DNA of 28,798 nucleotides from Branchiostoma floridae (Eukaryota > Chordata > Leptocardii > Amphioxiformes > Branchiostomatidae). Of the stretch, positions 1 to 9,666 are shown in pieces (position 1 is the stretch's first letter; every line of letters starts with the position of its first letter). Made by a program: the position numbers and the translations under genes. The notes under the pieces were generated by a model. The model had not been told where the DNA came from, ran no database searches, and worked only from the letters and a program-made list of their open reading frames with translations. The stretch is from contig NC_049983.1 in assembly GCF_000003815.2 (NCBI RefSeq), forward strand, positions 5,864,257 to 5,893,054, in the 5' to 3' direction.

Positions 1-86
1 ATACCATAGGTATGGTGAATATATTGTATTCGTAATGTTTCTTTCTCCTGTCAAATCTTCAGAACACGGTATCTCCGTTGTTCCTC

Positions 87-275
87 AACCGAATGACTTG
101 AAATTTGGCACAAGAGTAGAGTGGGCCAATATCCTCGGACGTTTTTTTTTTTCATTTTTCCCATATCTGTCTCTAAAATGATTTTATTAAGGTTTTTGGG
201 TCATCTTAAGACAAAAACTGTATATTTGGGCCCCCTGTACCCTGGTATTATAACCGAATGAGCTGAAATTTGGTG
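87..275. repeat. Diverged direct repeat, ~165-bp period
   Basis: The segment beginning AACCGAATGACTTGAAATTTGG at 87 recurs as AACCGAATGAGCTGAAATTTGG at 252. Only about 30 bases are clearly shared, so this looks like two decayed units of an old tandem or dispersed repeat. No coding potential is seen in 1-350. Confidence 0.5.
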
Positions 276-351
276 TAGATAGGCATTAGATAGTTGGTAA
301 AATGATCCAAGTAAAAGTTTTGACATAAACTACTTTAAAATGATTAATTTT

Positions 352-497
352 GGCACTTTTCTGATGGGAAATTTGTTTTCTTTTGGCCTCCTGACGTGAC
401 CTTCCGTGACCCCGCACGGAGCCTACACCTGTGCGCGAAGAGGGCGAAGGCTAATTAATATTCATAAGCGGGGCCCCACGATTCCGTATATACTGCA
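352..497 (+). repeat. Direct repeat, copy 1
   Basis: This stretch is repeated at 833-1004. Both copies run from GGCACTTTTCTGA/CAGCACTTTTCTGA through a TTTTCTTTYGGCC block and a CTAATTAATATTCA block to a GC-rich AGCGGGGCC and a TATATA motif. Copy 1 lacks about 25 bases present in copy 2. The pair could be two ends of one element or two insertions of a family. It runs straight into the MITE-like end at 496. Confidence 0.65.
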
Positions 498-545
498 GTG
501 TTCCCGCCAGAATATTTTACAGCGTCGGCACACGGGGCCCGGGGT
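496..545 (+). mobile_element. End of a TIR element related to the one at 6593
   Basis: CAGTGTTCCCGCCAG at 496, followed by a TTTTACAGCG block, closely resembles the left end of the element at 6593 (CAGTGTTCTCGCCAGG then TTTTTCACAGCAT). The GC-rich stretch that follows (to about 625) resembles the interior of such elements. No matching right end was found nearby, so this copy is probably truncated. Confidence 0.45.
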
Positions 546-832
546 CCACCGAAGAACGCCAAAGGCCCCGGCCCGGCAGGGTCCAGGGGCAGAGCCCCGT
601 TGGGGGAAACTCTTGCACGTTGGGCTATTCAGAAGGCTTATTGTATCAGTTTTTAGGGGCATTTCTGTGATGCGATGGTATATTTTCCCTGCGCTGTTAG
701 CTCCGTACGTTTTTAGAAGGTTCCGTTTATCACAGAATTCACTGCTGTTGTTTCAGAAATCTCACGGACTTATGCTTACAAACACGTAAATTGCTAACTT
801 GCAACCAGCGCTTTACTATATACAGTAAATTT

Positions 833-1004
833 CAGCACTTTTCTGAGGGAAAATTGGTTTTCTTTCGGCCTTTTGCCGTGACGTCACCCCGCAGAGCCCC
901 GCACGTGCAAGTTAAATGAATTTAACGAGCCAGCCAATCAGCGAAAAGGAAGACGAAGTCTAATTAATATTCAATAGCGGGGCCTTCCAACCCCGTGTAT
1001 ATAG
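833..1004 (+). repeat. Direct repeat, copy 2
   Basis: Partner of 352-497. This copy carries an extra segment with a CCAATCAG motif near 935 and ends with GTGTATATAG. The CCAAT, the CTAATTAATATTCA block and the TATATA stretch lie in an order that would suit a promoter, but that is only suggestive. Confidence 0.6.
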
Positions 1005-1035
1005 AAACACGTGCATATCTTGACAACACAGCCGA

Positions 1036-1262
1036 CGAATGTCACCTTACGCCCGGTTTTATATACATGTATATAATTATAAAATAGTTTTTTTGCGAGG
1101 ATTTGGAGTTAACGACAAGGTCATTTGGACGGTAGCAGAAGGTACGCGTTCCTTGAACGTCAGAGTACATGTCTTTGTCGATGAATTTTCCAACTTTCCG
1201 CGTAGCAATATCAATCATTTTCGGCAGATTTGACTTTGGCAGGGTAAGTTGAGACAATCGAG
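1036..1262 (+). mobile_element. Partial copy of the DNA transposon found at 23110-23778
   Basis: Blocks GAGGATTTGGA, GAAGGTACGCGT, CCTTGAACGT, GTCTTTGTCG and TTTGACTTTGGCAGG occur here in the same order as at 23290-23430. This copy lacks the terminal inverted repeats seen there and has no insertion after TTTGGCAGG (1235-1243), so it serves as an empty-site reference for the MITE nested in the other copy. The short open frames on both strands here are accidental. Confidence 0.7.
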
Positions 1263-1691
1263 GAAATGTTACTTGGCGGAAATAGCGGGAAAATTGGCCA
1301 GTTTAGATTTGATAAGTAAGTTTAACAATGGCGAGAATGATTATTTCCTCATCAATATTTATCGTTAGAATGTTTTGAACTGTAAATCTAAACAATTGTG
1401 TTACCTGTGCAATGTTTATATGAATAAACATACATTTTGCCAGCACGATGTTGCAGCAACATGATAACTTTATGTCTGTATTATGCCACTTTTATTGTTG
1501 AAGGCGCGTAAGCAAATGAACAAGCATGACAAAAGAAATGTTATGATACTATTTATTCGGTAACATTCACTTTTATTCACGATTCTAATTTGCAATGCCT
1601 GCAAACTCCGATCGGACTCACCCGGACCTTGTACGATTTAAAATGCATTTAACGTGAAATTGGAATTTATGACGAATCCGACACGTTAGGT

Positions 1692-1722
1692 CAAGGAGCT
1701 TTTATCAGATAAAAGCTCCTTG
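1692..1722. repeat. Perfect hairpin, 15-bp stem, 1-nt centre
   Basis: CAAGGAGCTTTTATC is followed by one A and then its exact reverse complement. It would form a cruciform in DNA or a very tight hairpin in RNA. No gene is attached to it. Confidence 0.9.
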
Positions 1723-1750
1723 GTTAGTTCAGATTCTTTTCTCAGTAGTC

Positions 1751-1796
1751 ACGCTTCCTATTTTCATAGTTTAAAAACTATCGACAAAGGAAGCGT
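1751..1796. repeat. Second hairpin, interrupted stem
   Basis: ACGCTTCC (1751-1758) pairs with GGAAGCGT (1789-1796), and inside it ATAGTTT (1766-1772) pairs with AAACTAT (1775-1781). It lies only 28 bases after the perfect hairpin, so the two may belong to one element. Confidence 0.7.
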
Positions 1797-2184
1797 TAAA
1801 GAATGTTTTTCTCCTGGTGCAAACTGTAAACACACGTCACACACCACTCGTCTCCGATGTGACGAAGCCATTCGCGCCATTTTTATTGGATTTTAGACGG
1901 ACTCGACAGTCGAGCCGTCCACCGCGGCCTTGGCATCGTTTCCTCGCGATCGGTGTCAGCCCTGACTGCACCGCTGCCCCTTGTCGTTGTCCCTCAACTT
2001 AGTTGTAGTAGAAGCAATAGTTTCCGCGTCTTCCACTTCTTGACAGGTCGACGCCTTAGCGAGATACTTGTGTATGTTATCCAGTCCCAAACATCGCAGT
2101 TTCTCGGTTTATTTTCGCAAAGTTTCGTGCCTCTTCTTGATTGACGTTATGTTACCGCCTTTGTTGGAGCCGCTGCTGGCTGTG

Positions 2185-2290
2185 ATTGGTCGCAAGTTAA
2201 TTCGATTTTTCGCATAAAGTGGCACGCCCTGTCTAATCGGTATATCTAAAGACTGCAGCCAAGGCTGTTGTCATGGTAACGACACGTATA
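2185..2290. promoter_or_regulatory. Promoter-like patch with inverted CCAAT and RFX X-box
   Basis: ATTGGT at 2185-2190 is an inverted CCAAT box. GTTGTCATGGTAAC at 2267-2280 is a nearly symmetric match to the X-box bound by RFX factors, which often marks promoters of cilium genes. The surrounding 1840-2430 stretch is richer in CpG than its flanks. No first exon could be assigned on either strand, so this is a motif-based suggestion only. Confidence 0.35.
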
Positions 2291-2639
2291 ACAACATTTC
2301 CCACATGCGAATCGGGTTGGGCACGTCTTGTAAAATTGGCGTAGCGGATCCGCTGCAAGTATAAACTTCGACCCCTATATGTTGTTTTTGTCGACACATC
2401 TTGGCTTCCGGGTATCGCTCCGAGGACGCAAACAGTGAAGCACCCCAGGCAGCTTGACCGATAATGTCATCGCTACGGGCTTTCGAAATTCATTAGGATA
2501 TTGTGAGATTTTAGGTCCTACAATTTTCTTGCAAATCAGATATGTTAGACCAGATGGTACATTTTTACTTCCTGTATACTGTATAAAGTTAGGTGTAGTT
2601 CCCGGGGAAAATTTTGTTTGGAAATACGGCGTCGTTGCG

Positions 2640-4036
2640 TTTCTTTTCGTTCCTTTTCGCGCTTTCGCTACCGAAAGTGCGAAAAGGAACGAAAAGGAAC
2701 GAAGTATGAAGCAAACTAAAATAAAATCAATGAGAATATAAGGGACCGGTACTGCGGGCGTTAGAAGCCTATGAAACGTGTTTTATTTTACTCAGAATTT
2801 GGCAATATCAAATTTTTACGACGCTGTTTTAGGCTGTTGTGTTTGTGTGGCTAAATTATTCTCTGAAGATCAGCGAAATACAAGGAAACAGAACTGAGAT
2901 AAGAAAGTAAGGATTAAAATTCATTTACTGGTGGGTGATGGATAAATATCGATTTATATACATTTTCAGAATGAGGCAAGATTGTAGCGTTGTTGTTGTA
3001 TTTGGGTGGCTTCTGCTCTCCCAAGATGGGAGCGCCGCATGCAAATGACCTGCGATTGTTTACGTCTAATAGAAATCCGGTCTGGAATGATATGCTAAAT
3101 AATAAACTGCTGCCCCACGAGCATGACAGCTCCCTTCAACAAGGCCCACAACATGGTTTTCTGGAAACTGGAGACATATCTTCTTGCTCGTTCACGACAA
3201 AAGAAAAGCTGTGAAAGGATAGACATGTATACATTGTACCAAGGAGTTTTTATCACGTTGTATCATGAGTATTAATCATTTTGGCGGGAAGAAAGGGCCA
3301 ACGTGAGGAATTTGTGCAAAGGATGATAGGAAACTAAGGAGAGATCTGGCGGGCGACTCACGTCTCCCGTGCGGGTTCGGCAGAAAAAGTCTTTGGAACC
3401 AGGCCTCGAATTGAAATCAACGCGGTGTCCCGATTGCCCTGGGCCACTTATAATTTAGGCCGGGAGCACTAGAAAACGACTTTGTGACATTTTTGGGACC
3501 GTAGAAAAATAATCTGCACCAGAATGTCAGCCCGTCAAACGTTTTTCAGACGCAATACTCAACATAACCCCCCCCCCCCCCCGAATTTGATCTGTGGCAG
3601 CCCGCGTGGGAACCCGGGACGCACTGATTCGTGACTCCGCCCATCGCCTTTGATTTGTATTTAGCTATTTCCACGCGTGCACTTTCCCGCCGGTTCGCCG
3701 TTGAACCATTGGAGCCTTAGGAATTTCGTGGAACAAGCCACACAATGCAAAAATAAAGACCGTTTCAAATGCATTTGCCGATCACAGTACCGTTACCTTA
3801 TATTCCCATCGATTTTATTTCACTTTGCTTCATACTTCGTTCCTATTCATTCCTTTTCGCACTTTCGGTACTTTCCTTTTCGTTCCTTTTCGCACTTTCG
3901 GTACTTTCCTTTTCGTTCCTTTTCGTTCCTTTTCGCTCCTTTTCGTTCCTTTTCGTTCCTTTTCGCTCCTTCTCGTTCCTTTTCGTTCCTTTTCGCTCCT
4001 TTTCGTTCCCTTTCGTTCCTTTTCGCACTTTCGGTA
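2640..4036. mobile_element. Inverted-repeat element of ~1.4 kb, non-autonomous
   Basis: The left arm (about 2670-2754) and right arm (about 3785-3870) are inverted copies. Both contain CAGTACCG, a CCTTATATT block, GATTTTATTT, TTTGCTTCATACTTCGTTCC and CACTTTCGGTA, with few mismatches. The left outer end is a compact hairpin (2650-2700); the right outer end has expanded into a minisatellite. The interior (2755-3784) has a run of 14 C near 3570 and no convincing transposase. An open frame at 2990-3214 has no recognisable domain and is probably chance. The superfamily is unknown. Confidence 0.7.
3841..4036. repeat. Minisatellite of TTCCTTTTCG units
   Basis: About 190 bases consist of 10-11-bp units TTCCTTTTCG/TTCCTTTTCGC, with CACTTTCGGTA blocks near the start and at the end. 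It opens all three forward frames and two reverse frames as low-complexity peptides, which are not genes. The same units occur singly in the left arm, so this array grew inside the element's right arm. Confidence 0.9.
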
Positions 4037-4271
4037 CACCGGTTTCAATGGGGGCGAGAAACTGGGGTGTGCCCCTAAATGTTCCATTTTCGAGCAGGGG
4101 TTATTTGAGACAGTTAAATGTTGTATGGGAAAAGCTATGGCTGAAATATGCTGTATTTGCTCCTAAGCAAATGTCGGCCTTTCTAGGTTGAACTTCTTCT
4201 GGTCTCTTAGTGATGTTAAAAATATAGCATGATCAATTGTTGCCTATACCAAATTACATGTGAACACCACA

Positions 4272-4304
4272 GCTATTTCTAGTATGTATATATATATGTA
4301 TATA
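4272..4304. repeat. AT microsatellite
   Basis: An alternating TATATATATG/TATATA tract. The rest of 4040-4576 shows no gene; it would be the 3' UTR or downstream flank of the TLC gene on the minus strand, without an obvious AATAAA close to the stop. Confidence 0.7.
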
Positions 4305-4576
4305 ACATAAACACATCAGATAGATCTATAACGTTAATGTTTCTATTTCTATCCCTCATCCTTTACCTATTTCATCAATTCTGTTACCACGTGTTGTATC
4401 TAACTTATGTCTACTGACGCCACGGCATAGCTGTGTTTGAAACCGAATTTTGCTTCGATCAACACATGAAACTACGAAGGCCCAAAGGTACACTCTCCGC
4501 AACTTCCGCAGAACCTCCTACTCTATTCACAAGATAGACATAGATGAAAAGTCGGAAACACGATTTGGCGTAAAGA

Positions 4577-4709
4577 CTAGATTACGTTCGTCTTCCTGTT
4601 CATCAGATACCGTTTCAAGCTCATGAACTGACGTGACCAAGAGTACAAATTCAGCAAATGTCCGCATGGCTGGCAGAAGAACAACACAACGCACAGCTGG
4701 TATCCACAC
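4577..4709 (-). CDS. TLC-domain protein, last coding exon
   Basis: On the minus strand a good acceptor (CCTTTTGACAG) precedes this exon, which enters in phase 2 and matches the AG left over by the exon at 5211. It encodes 43 residues and ends at TAG. The first part (CGYQLCVVLFFCQPCGHLL) is a hydrophobic helix, then NLYSWSRQFMSLKRYLMNRK gives an aromatic and basic tail. A last membrane helix followed by a basic cytosolic tail with an N-x-Y/M-W type motif is what TLC-domain proteins of the TLCD4/TMEM56 group have. No frameshift is seen. A second minus frame (4527-4709) is open for 60 codons but lacks this resemblance. Confidence 0.75.
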
Positions 4710-5210
4710 CTGTCAAAAGGGGGAGAGGATAAATGTCATCTGAATAAAACATGTATAAACACAGGTTCTGTGATATCATTGCAAGTGATAAAACGACTAC
4801 TCCAATAGAATCCAATATTTATGTATCTTGGCGTTAAGATACATATTATTATATAGTAGATAGATGATTAAGAATACTTCTTAATTCGTTACGTTGTTGC
4901 AATATCACTATTTCTATTCTTAGAATTAGCAGTCAATATCCACCATTGCATGAAACAAGTATGTACATGTAGCTGGTTGTAGAAAAGTTTGTGTTCTTTT
5001 GTTATTTTCGCTTAACTTCATGAATTCATATATCTAGATGTCTCTTAATAGTGCCACGATTTCATTTTGACCGAGCTTACTCTTAAAAGCCGAATTTATG
5101 GTATTCTAGCAACTGGATATGGCTTTGGAAACGCCTACTGTTACATGTTATTACGTATATCTTTCTGCGTAGTTTGTTCTACTAAAATTTTAGTTACTAA
5201 TAGTGTTTAC

Positions 5211-5372
5211 CTTTTTATCTCGTCCATCTGTGGCAGAATTAACGAGACAAAGTTGTACCAGTAGAAAGGGAGGACAAGAATCCGGATGCACAGATAGAAG
5301 GTCAATGACCCTACCCACAACGGCAAGTACCCCGGTGCATCACGGGAAACACCCAGCGTCTGTAGTATGACC
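5211..5372 (-). CDS. TLC-domain protein, internal exon
   Basis: Bounded on the minus strand by acceptor CTCTCATTTCAG and donor AAAAG|GTAAAC. It is 162 nt, phase 2 to phase 2, so it fits both neighbours. It encodes VILQTLGVSRDAPGY, then a hydrophobic stretch ending in FYLCIRILVLPFYWYNF and a short polar loop. The F-x-x-x-R-I-x-x-x-P-x-Y pattern is a hallmark of the fifth membrane segment of TLC domains (TRAM/LAG1/CLN8 family; TLCD and TMEM56 proteins). These are multipass membrane proteins, some involved in membrane lipid handling. This exon is the strongest evidence for the gene's identity. Confidence 0.8.
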
Positions 5373-5379
5373 CTGAAAT

Positions 5380-5860
5380 GAGAGAGAGGTCACAGGAGTG
5401 CGTTTGGGTGTCTGCGTGAATACATAATCAAGATTCTTCGTTAGTCTGTAACGTATTTCTGCCCGAAATGGTTGGATTTCCTATAATCATATTTCAAGTA
5501 CAGAAAAAAAATGTTTTTGATAGTGTGTTTTTCTTTCTTCTTTTCTTCTTATGTTGTTTTTGGCGACGCTTCAGTGGCGAGCGTAATGGTATAGTAGTGT
5601 GCGTAGCTTGACAAAGGGCAAATTACTCGAAGGGAAACATCCTGCATTTTCTTGAAAATGTTGCCTTTCTAGTTTCAGAAACAACTAATTTCACATAATT
5701 CTTAAGTTCCCTGCCTGAAATAGAATCTATGAAAATTCCTGCGTCCGTTACATTTTGATGCAGTTAGCAACTTTCTTTAGATGTACTCAATATTAATAAG
5801 CACGTCACTACAGATACAATACTTTTCTGTTTATATACTGTCCATGAGGTATACAAATTC
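5380..5860. other. Intronic/intergenic sequence, nothing recognised
   Basis: AT-rich sequence inside the 4.7 kb intron of the TLC gene. A pyrimidine-rich tract sits at 5529-5550. No further coding exon or repeat was recognised. Confidence 0.5.
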
Positions 5861-5868
5861 TATTTCAG

Positions 5869-6038
5869 ATGCTGACTTGAATGGGTCAGGTTTGCAAATG
5901 CGGCTTACCGTAAACAGCCAAGTGGCGTTGTTAGATCCATCCTCTGATGAAACACTACCACATACGGGTCCAAACCGTGAACCTATAGAAGAAACGATTA
6001 TGAGAAATCAGACAAACCTGTACATAGATAACAAATAA
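5869..6038 (+). CDS. Candidate terminal coding exon of an unknown gene
   Basis: A strong acceptor (AATTCTATTTCAG) ends at 5868 and is followed by 55 open codons in a phase-1 frame. The sequence is hydrophilic, with segments LNGSGLQMRLTVNSQVALL, DPSSDETLPHTGPNREP and IEETIMRNQTNLYIDNK, and it ends in TAA. AATAAA overlaps the stop at 6034-6039 and a T/GT-rich stretch follows, as at a poly(A) site. The composition looks protein-like, but no family is recognised and no upstream exon on this strand was found. It would lie inside the large intron of the TLC gene on the opposite strand. It could equally be a chance frame. Confidence 0.4.
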
Positions 6039-6731
6039 AGTCCTTTGTACACAACCAACACTTTTCTTTTCGTGGTCGTCTTTTCTCTGTCGCCTTCCTC
6101 ATGGCTCTACTTCGCACTGCAGCTAGGTGTCGCTCTTACAATGTGACGAATGCGGTGCACCGGTGGCCTCACCTCACGGTGGCAAACGTTCATATTTCTC
6201 CTCTTATTATGATTCATAACTGAGCTGCAACAGCAACACATAGCTGCAGTGTGAAATAGAACGAGCTATGAGAAATCGGAAATTGGCTGTACGACTTGTT
6301 ATAACGTTTTATACTATTTGTTAATCTGGTGAAGTTTTTCACGGACACACGTGTTCATGTATGTGTAACAACGTTGGTCTTGTGATAATGTAACGATGTG
6401 GAACTTACAAGTGACAAATGTTCTGCACAAATTGACATGGCGTGATGTAAAACTCCCGTAAAACTCCAGGCCGTAAAAGGCCCGGTCACTGGAACACTAA
6501 TGCTGATAACCAAGTCTGCAAGAACAGGGGAAAGGTTGTCAGATTTGAAGAGTCAACTTAGTCTAAAACAAGTCATTTATCCAATAGTGATTCAGTGTTC
6601 TCGCCAGGATTTTTCACAGCATAGGGGCATCTTATAATTAGTGCAGCAAAGTCATGTAGTACTTGACGCGGGTGTGAGCATTGTAAGGAGTCTTGGGGGA
6701 ATCCTCCTCCAGAAAATGTTTTAATCTTTAA

Positions 6732-6865
6732 CCTACTGAAACACTATTTCCTGTATTTTGAGGGGCAAATATAGGGAAATATAGTCAATCTAATGTAATC
6801 CCTTGAAACACTATTTCCTGCATTTTGAGGGCCAAATATAGGGAAATATAGACAATTTAATTTCA
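6732..6865. repeat. ~75-bp unit, two copies
   Basis: TGAAACACTATTTCCTG then ATTTTGAGGG and CAAATATAGGGAAATATAG occur twice in tandem with only a few differences, inside the transposon at 6593-7049. Confidence 0.85.
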
Positions 6866-6912
6866 CCTTTGTTACAAAACTACAGAAAACTCCCCTTTGT
6901 TGGTTCAAAGGC

Positions 6913-7017
6913 CCAAATCACAGCATAGGGGATCCAAATCACAGCATAGGGGATCCAAATCACAGCATAGGGGATCCAAGTCACAGCATAGGGGATCCAA
7001 ATCACAGCATAGGGGAT
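6913..7017. repeat. 21-bp unit, five copies
   Basis: Five copies of CCAAATCACAGCATAGGGGAT at exact 21-bp spacing (6913, 6934, 6955, 6976, 6997), one with a single A-to-G change. The CACAGCATAGGGG core also occurs at the left end of the element (6612-6630), so the array seems to be an expansion of the element's own subterminal sequence. Confidence 0.9.
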
Positions 7018-7204
7018 CCCCATGATGAAAAGGCCTGGCGAGAACACTGGTGATTTATTTGTATAACAATAAGAAAAATCTGTAATACGTCAATAGTAAA
7101 GGTTGAATGAATTCATTTTGAAAAGGTATGAGGTCGTGGAACTCTAGTTTGTTATAGTGTAACCTAATAGAGAAGGAAGCAGAAACAGATCTTGGTGCCC
7201 AAAC

Positions 7205-7385
7205 AGTTGAATAGTGTATGTGGCGTAACTGGTGGAGTGTTGGGCTCGAAACATGGAGTTAATGATCGAGAGTCGACACCCGCCGTGCCGCCGACGTTGT
7301 GCCCTTCGGAAATATTAAGACCTTACTTCACCCAAGTGTAAAATGGGTACCTAACTTCGGTTTAGTGGTACGTCGTGGTACAGTT
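7205..7385 (+). mobile_element. tRNA-derived SINE, decayed
   Basis: GTGGCGTAACTGG at 7219 resembles an RNA polymerase III A box, and a poor B-box-like stretch lies near 7268. This is followed by TGCCCTTCGGAAA, CTTCACCCAAGTGTAAAA and TGGGTACCTAACTTCGGTT, a tail arrangement common to tRNA-derived SINEs of marine invertebrates. Length is about 180 bp. Confidence 0.6.
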
Positions 7386-7389
7386 AAAA

Positions 7390-8110
7390 CAAGAGTTCGT
7401 AGACCTCAGGCCTGCATGAAATGTATTGGGTGTCTGTAGACCTATTGTGTATTTTTTTCTCTTTTTGTCCGTGTTTGCATGGTTGGAAAAGTGAGATTTT
7501 TACCGTGTTGGTTGTGCACCATGCAAAAGTCTGAAATTCCATTTTCGGAATGTGTAAGTTTGGGCATGGATGAACATTACTTATTTTGGATTTCTTAAGC
7601 ATGTAACCAACCACAGTACCTTGAATTTGTTGAGACGACTTTTCCTACCTTTTTTTGTCTCAGATGGCCCTTGTAGTTATTCTGTCACATATGATATATT
7701 CAGTACTGATATCTTCCTATTTCTATGTACTGACCTAATGCAGCTGCTAAATCTCCCTAGTGTGCCAATGATATTCATTAAAGATTTATTTCTGGAGTGC
7801 TATAACACTTGACACTGGAAGGTTATTTGCATAATTTCACCAATTAAGTTTTTACAGTAGTTCCATAGACAACATGAATAGTGGTAGCCCCCATCCAGCA
7901 GCAAGTTAGTCCCCAGGGTAGTATGATATTTTTATTCAATCCATCCAACTAAAACCTAAACCTAAGTGACAAAATGCAACAAACGATACCAAATTCAAAA
8001 TAGAACAAAGCCTCTATCACTTAACCCTGTATGTACTATAGATTAAGCAGGCCCAAAAATCAAGCGACCATGACTAGACCCAAACTACAAATTACCTGCA
8101 TACAATACGG
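7390..8110. other. No gene recognised
   Basis: AT-rich sequence within the TLC intron. Open frames of 76-80 codons on each strand have no recognisable composition or splice context. Confidence 0.5.
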
Positions 8111-8574
8111 AAATGGCATCCCCAAAGAAACAACAAGAAACACAGGAAGATAATATACATACATGTGTGTACCTTTCTCTTACACTCAAGCTCTATACAG
8201 TTCTCCTCCACTTTAGAAAGTTGTATCTTCTTCTGATTGCCAAACAGGGTAAAGGAACTTGTACCAGAACTGTAAACTCAGTACTACAAAGCTCTCAAAA
8301 CACCACAAAGACTAAGAAGCAAACTCAAATGGTACCTAACAGCAACAGATACTAGTACAAACTGAACTGAACTAGTACGTCATCTGGCTGGAAACACTGT
8401 TGATACAAAGTAACCTGATACATTGAAGGTGGCAGAAGCCAGTGCAAAAACAGATGACGATTCTACTCGTAAGCTTAAAGACCTATCAATCAACCCAAAC
8501 CCAACCGTCACCTGTTTTTACAACCAAGCAGATATTGGGGGGATGCCCCAACCACACAAAAACAGGGTCAACCT

Positions 8575-9150
8575 ACAGTATCAAGTTCAAGCACTAGGAG
8601 GCCCAAAATCAAACCTGACCACCAGGACACCAGCAACAACTCACGTAACAAATAGCAACACGATGGCACCTTGCGTTCCGGAGATACAGCGCACGCGCAG
8701 TGCCCGCACAAAAGATAACCTGGAATGTCAAGTTCAAGCACCAAGGGCGCCAAAATTGAGCATTATTCAGCCACCGCCAACACATGTGCCAAATATCATC
8801 GCGCCCGCACTAACCGTTCAGAAGATATAACTCCGGAAAACCCCCTCCCGGACACAAAATCCAACCTGCCGCGTCAAGTTCAAACGCGACAAGGCCCAAA
8901 ATCAATCCTAGGCAACAGGCAACAGCTCCCCACCCATGCACCAAAAATCGTCCCAATGGCGCGTATCGTTCCGGACACACAGCGCCAAAAGTGCCCCCAA
9001 AACACAAAAAATGCCACCTGCAATGTCAAGTTCAAGCGCCGGGAGGCCCAAAATCAAACCTGAGTGTCAGGCTACCACCCCCAACCCACGTACCAAAAAT
9101 CGTCGTGCTCGCACCATCCGTTCTTGAGATACAGCGCCCTAAATCCCCAG
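8575..9150. repeat. ~148-bp tandem repeat, four diverged units
   Basis: The phrase TCAAGTTCAAGC or a close variant, followed by GGCCCAAAATCAA, starts units at 8581, 8728, 8874 and 9025 (spacing 147, 146, 151). Each unit also carries an ACNCAYGTACCAAAAATC-type block and a CGTTCYGGAGATACAGCG block. The several overlapping open frames here are by-products of low stop-codon content in the repeat and look similar to each other only because of it. Confidence 0.8.
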
Positions 9151-9181
9151 CTTCCAAAAGTTCCCACGCCCCTGAAAACCA

Positions 9182-9200
9182 TACCTGCATACATGCAGGT
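9182..9200. repeat. Short palindrome
   Basis: ACCTGCATACATGCAGGT is a perfect 18-bp palindrome just after the 148-bp array. No function is apparent. The stretch 9200-9650 shows no gene. Confidence 0.6.
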
Positions 9201-9666
9201 AATAAGATACCAACTTGAGTGCAGTGCCACTTTGTCCTCCTCCGTCCCAAAGCAAGGTAGTTAGAGTTAAGATGACAGGATGTCATATTGTTATGATATG
9301 ATACATAATATCTTACCTGCCAAAAGATACCCCAGGTGGAAAGCAGACGCATGCCGCACTATACTTATGTCCTTGCTGCAAACAAAAAAAGCATCGTTCA
9401 ACACAGGGTCACTATTACCTTATTTCAAATCATTTTCTGAGGTTGACGAGCTCTACGTGGTTGACTGGAATCTTATCCAGAATATTAGATGTAACTTCCA
9501 TGCATATATCTTTTTCTAAATAATGTACATAAACATAGTACAATACAAGAGTCCTATATGCAACTTAAAATTAACACTGTACAACTACAACGGCTCGTCT
9601 GATTGGTCAACCTGACAAACATAATTCTTGTGTACTGGTGGTGGCCTTGCTGTCAACAGTCAAGAG

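Larger units (their letters stand above)
6593..7049. mobile_element. Non-autonomous DNA transposon (MITE), 16-bp perfect TIRs
   Basis: CAGTGTTCTCGCCAGG at 6593-6608 is repeated exactly in reverse complement at 7034-7049. GTGATT flanks both ends (6587-6592 and 7050-7055), a likely target duplication of 6 bp. The CAGTG start is common in hAT elements, but those usually make 8-bp duplications, so the superfamily is open. The 457-bp interior has no transposase; it is built of two kinds of short tandem repeat. Confidence 0.85.

Noticed and set aside
2970-3050. Signal-peptide-like MRQDCSVVVVFGWLLLSQ at 2971
   Set aside because: The frame stops after 25 codons with no usable donor, and it lies inside a transposon.
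3398-3420. CAGGCCTCGAATTGAAATC as an hAT end
   Set aside because: Only one end was found and it lies within a larger inverted-repeat element; evidence too thin.
3677-4191. Several overlapping frames rich in FRSFSFLF or KRNEKERKGT
   Set aside because: They are translations of the TTCCTTTTCG minisatellite in different frames, not proteins.
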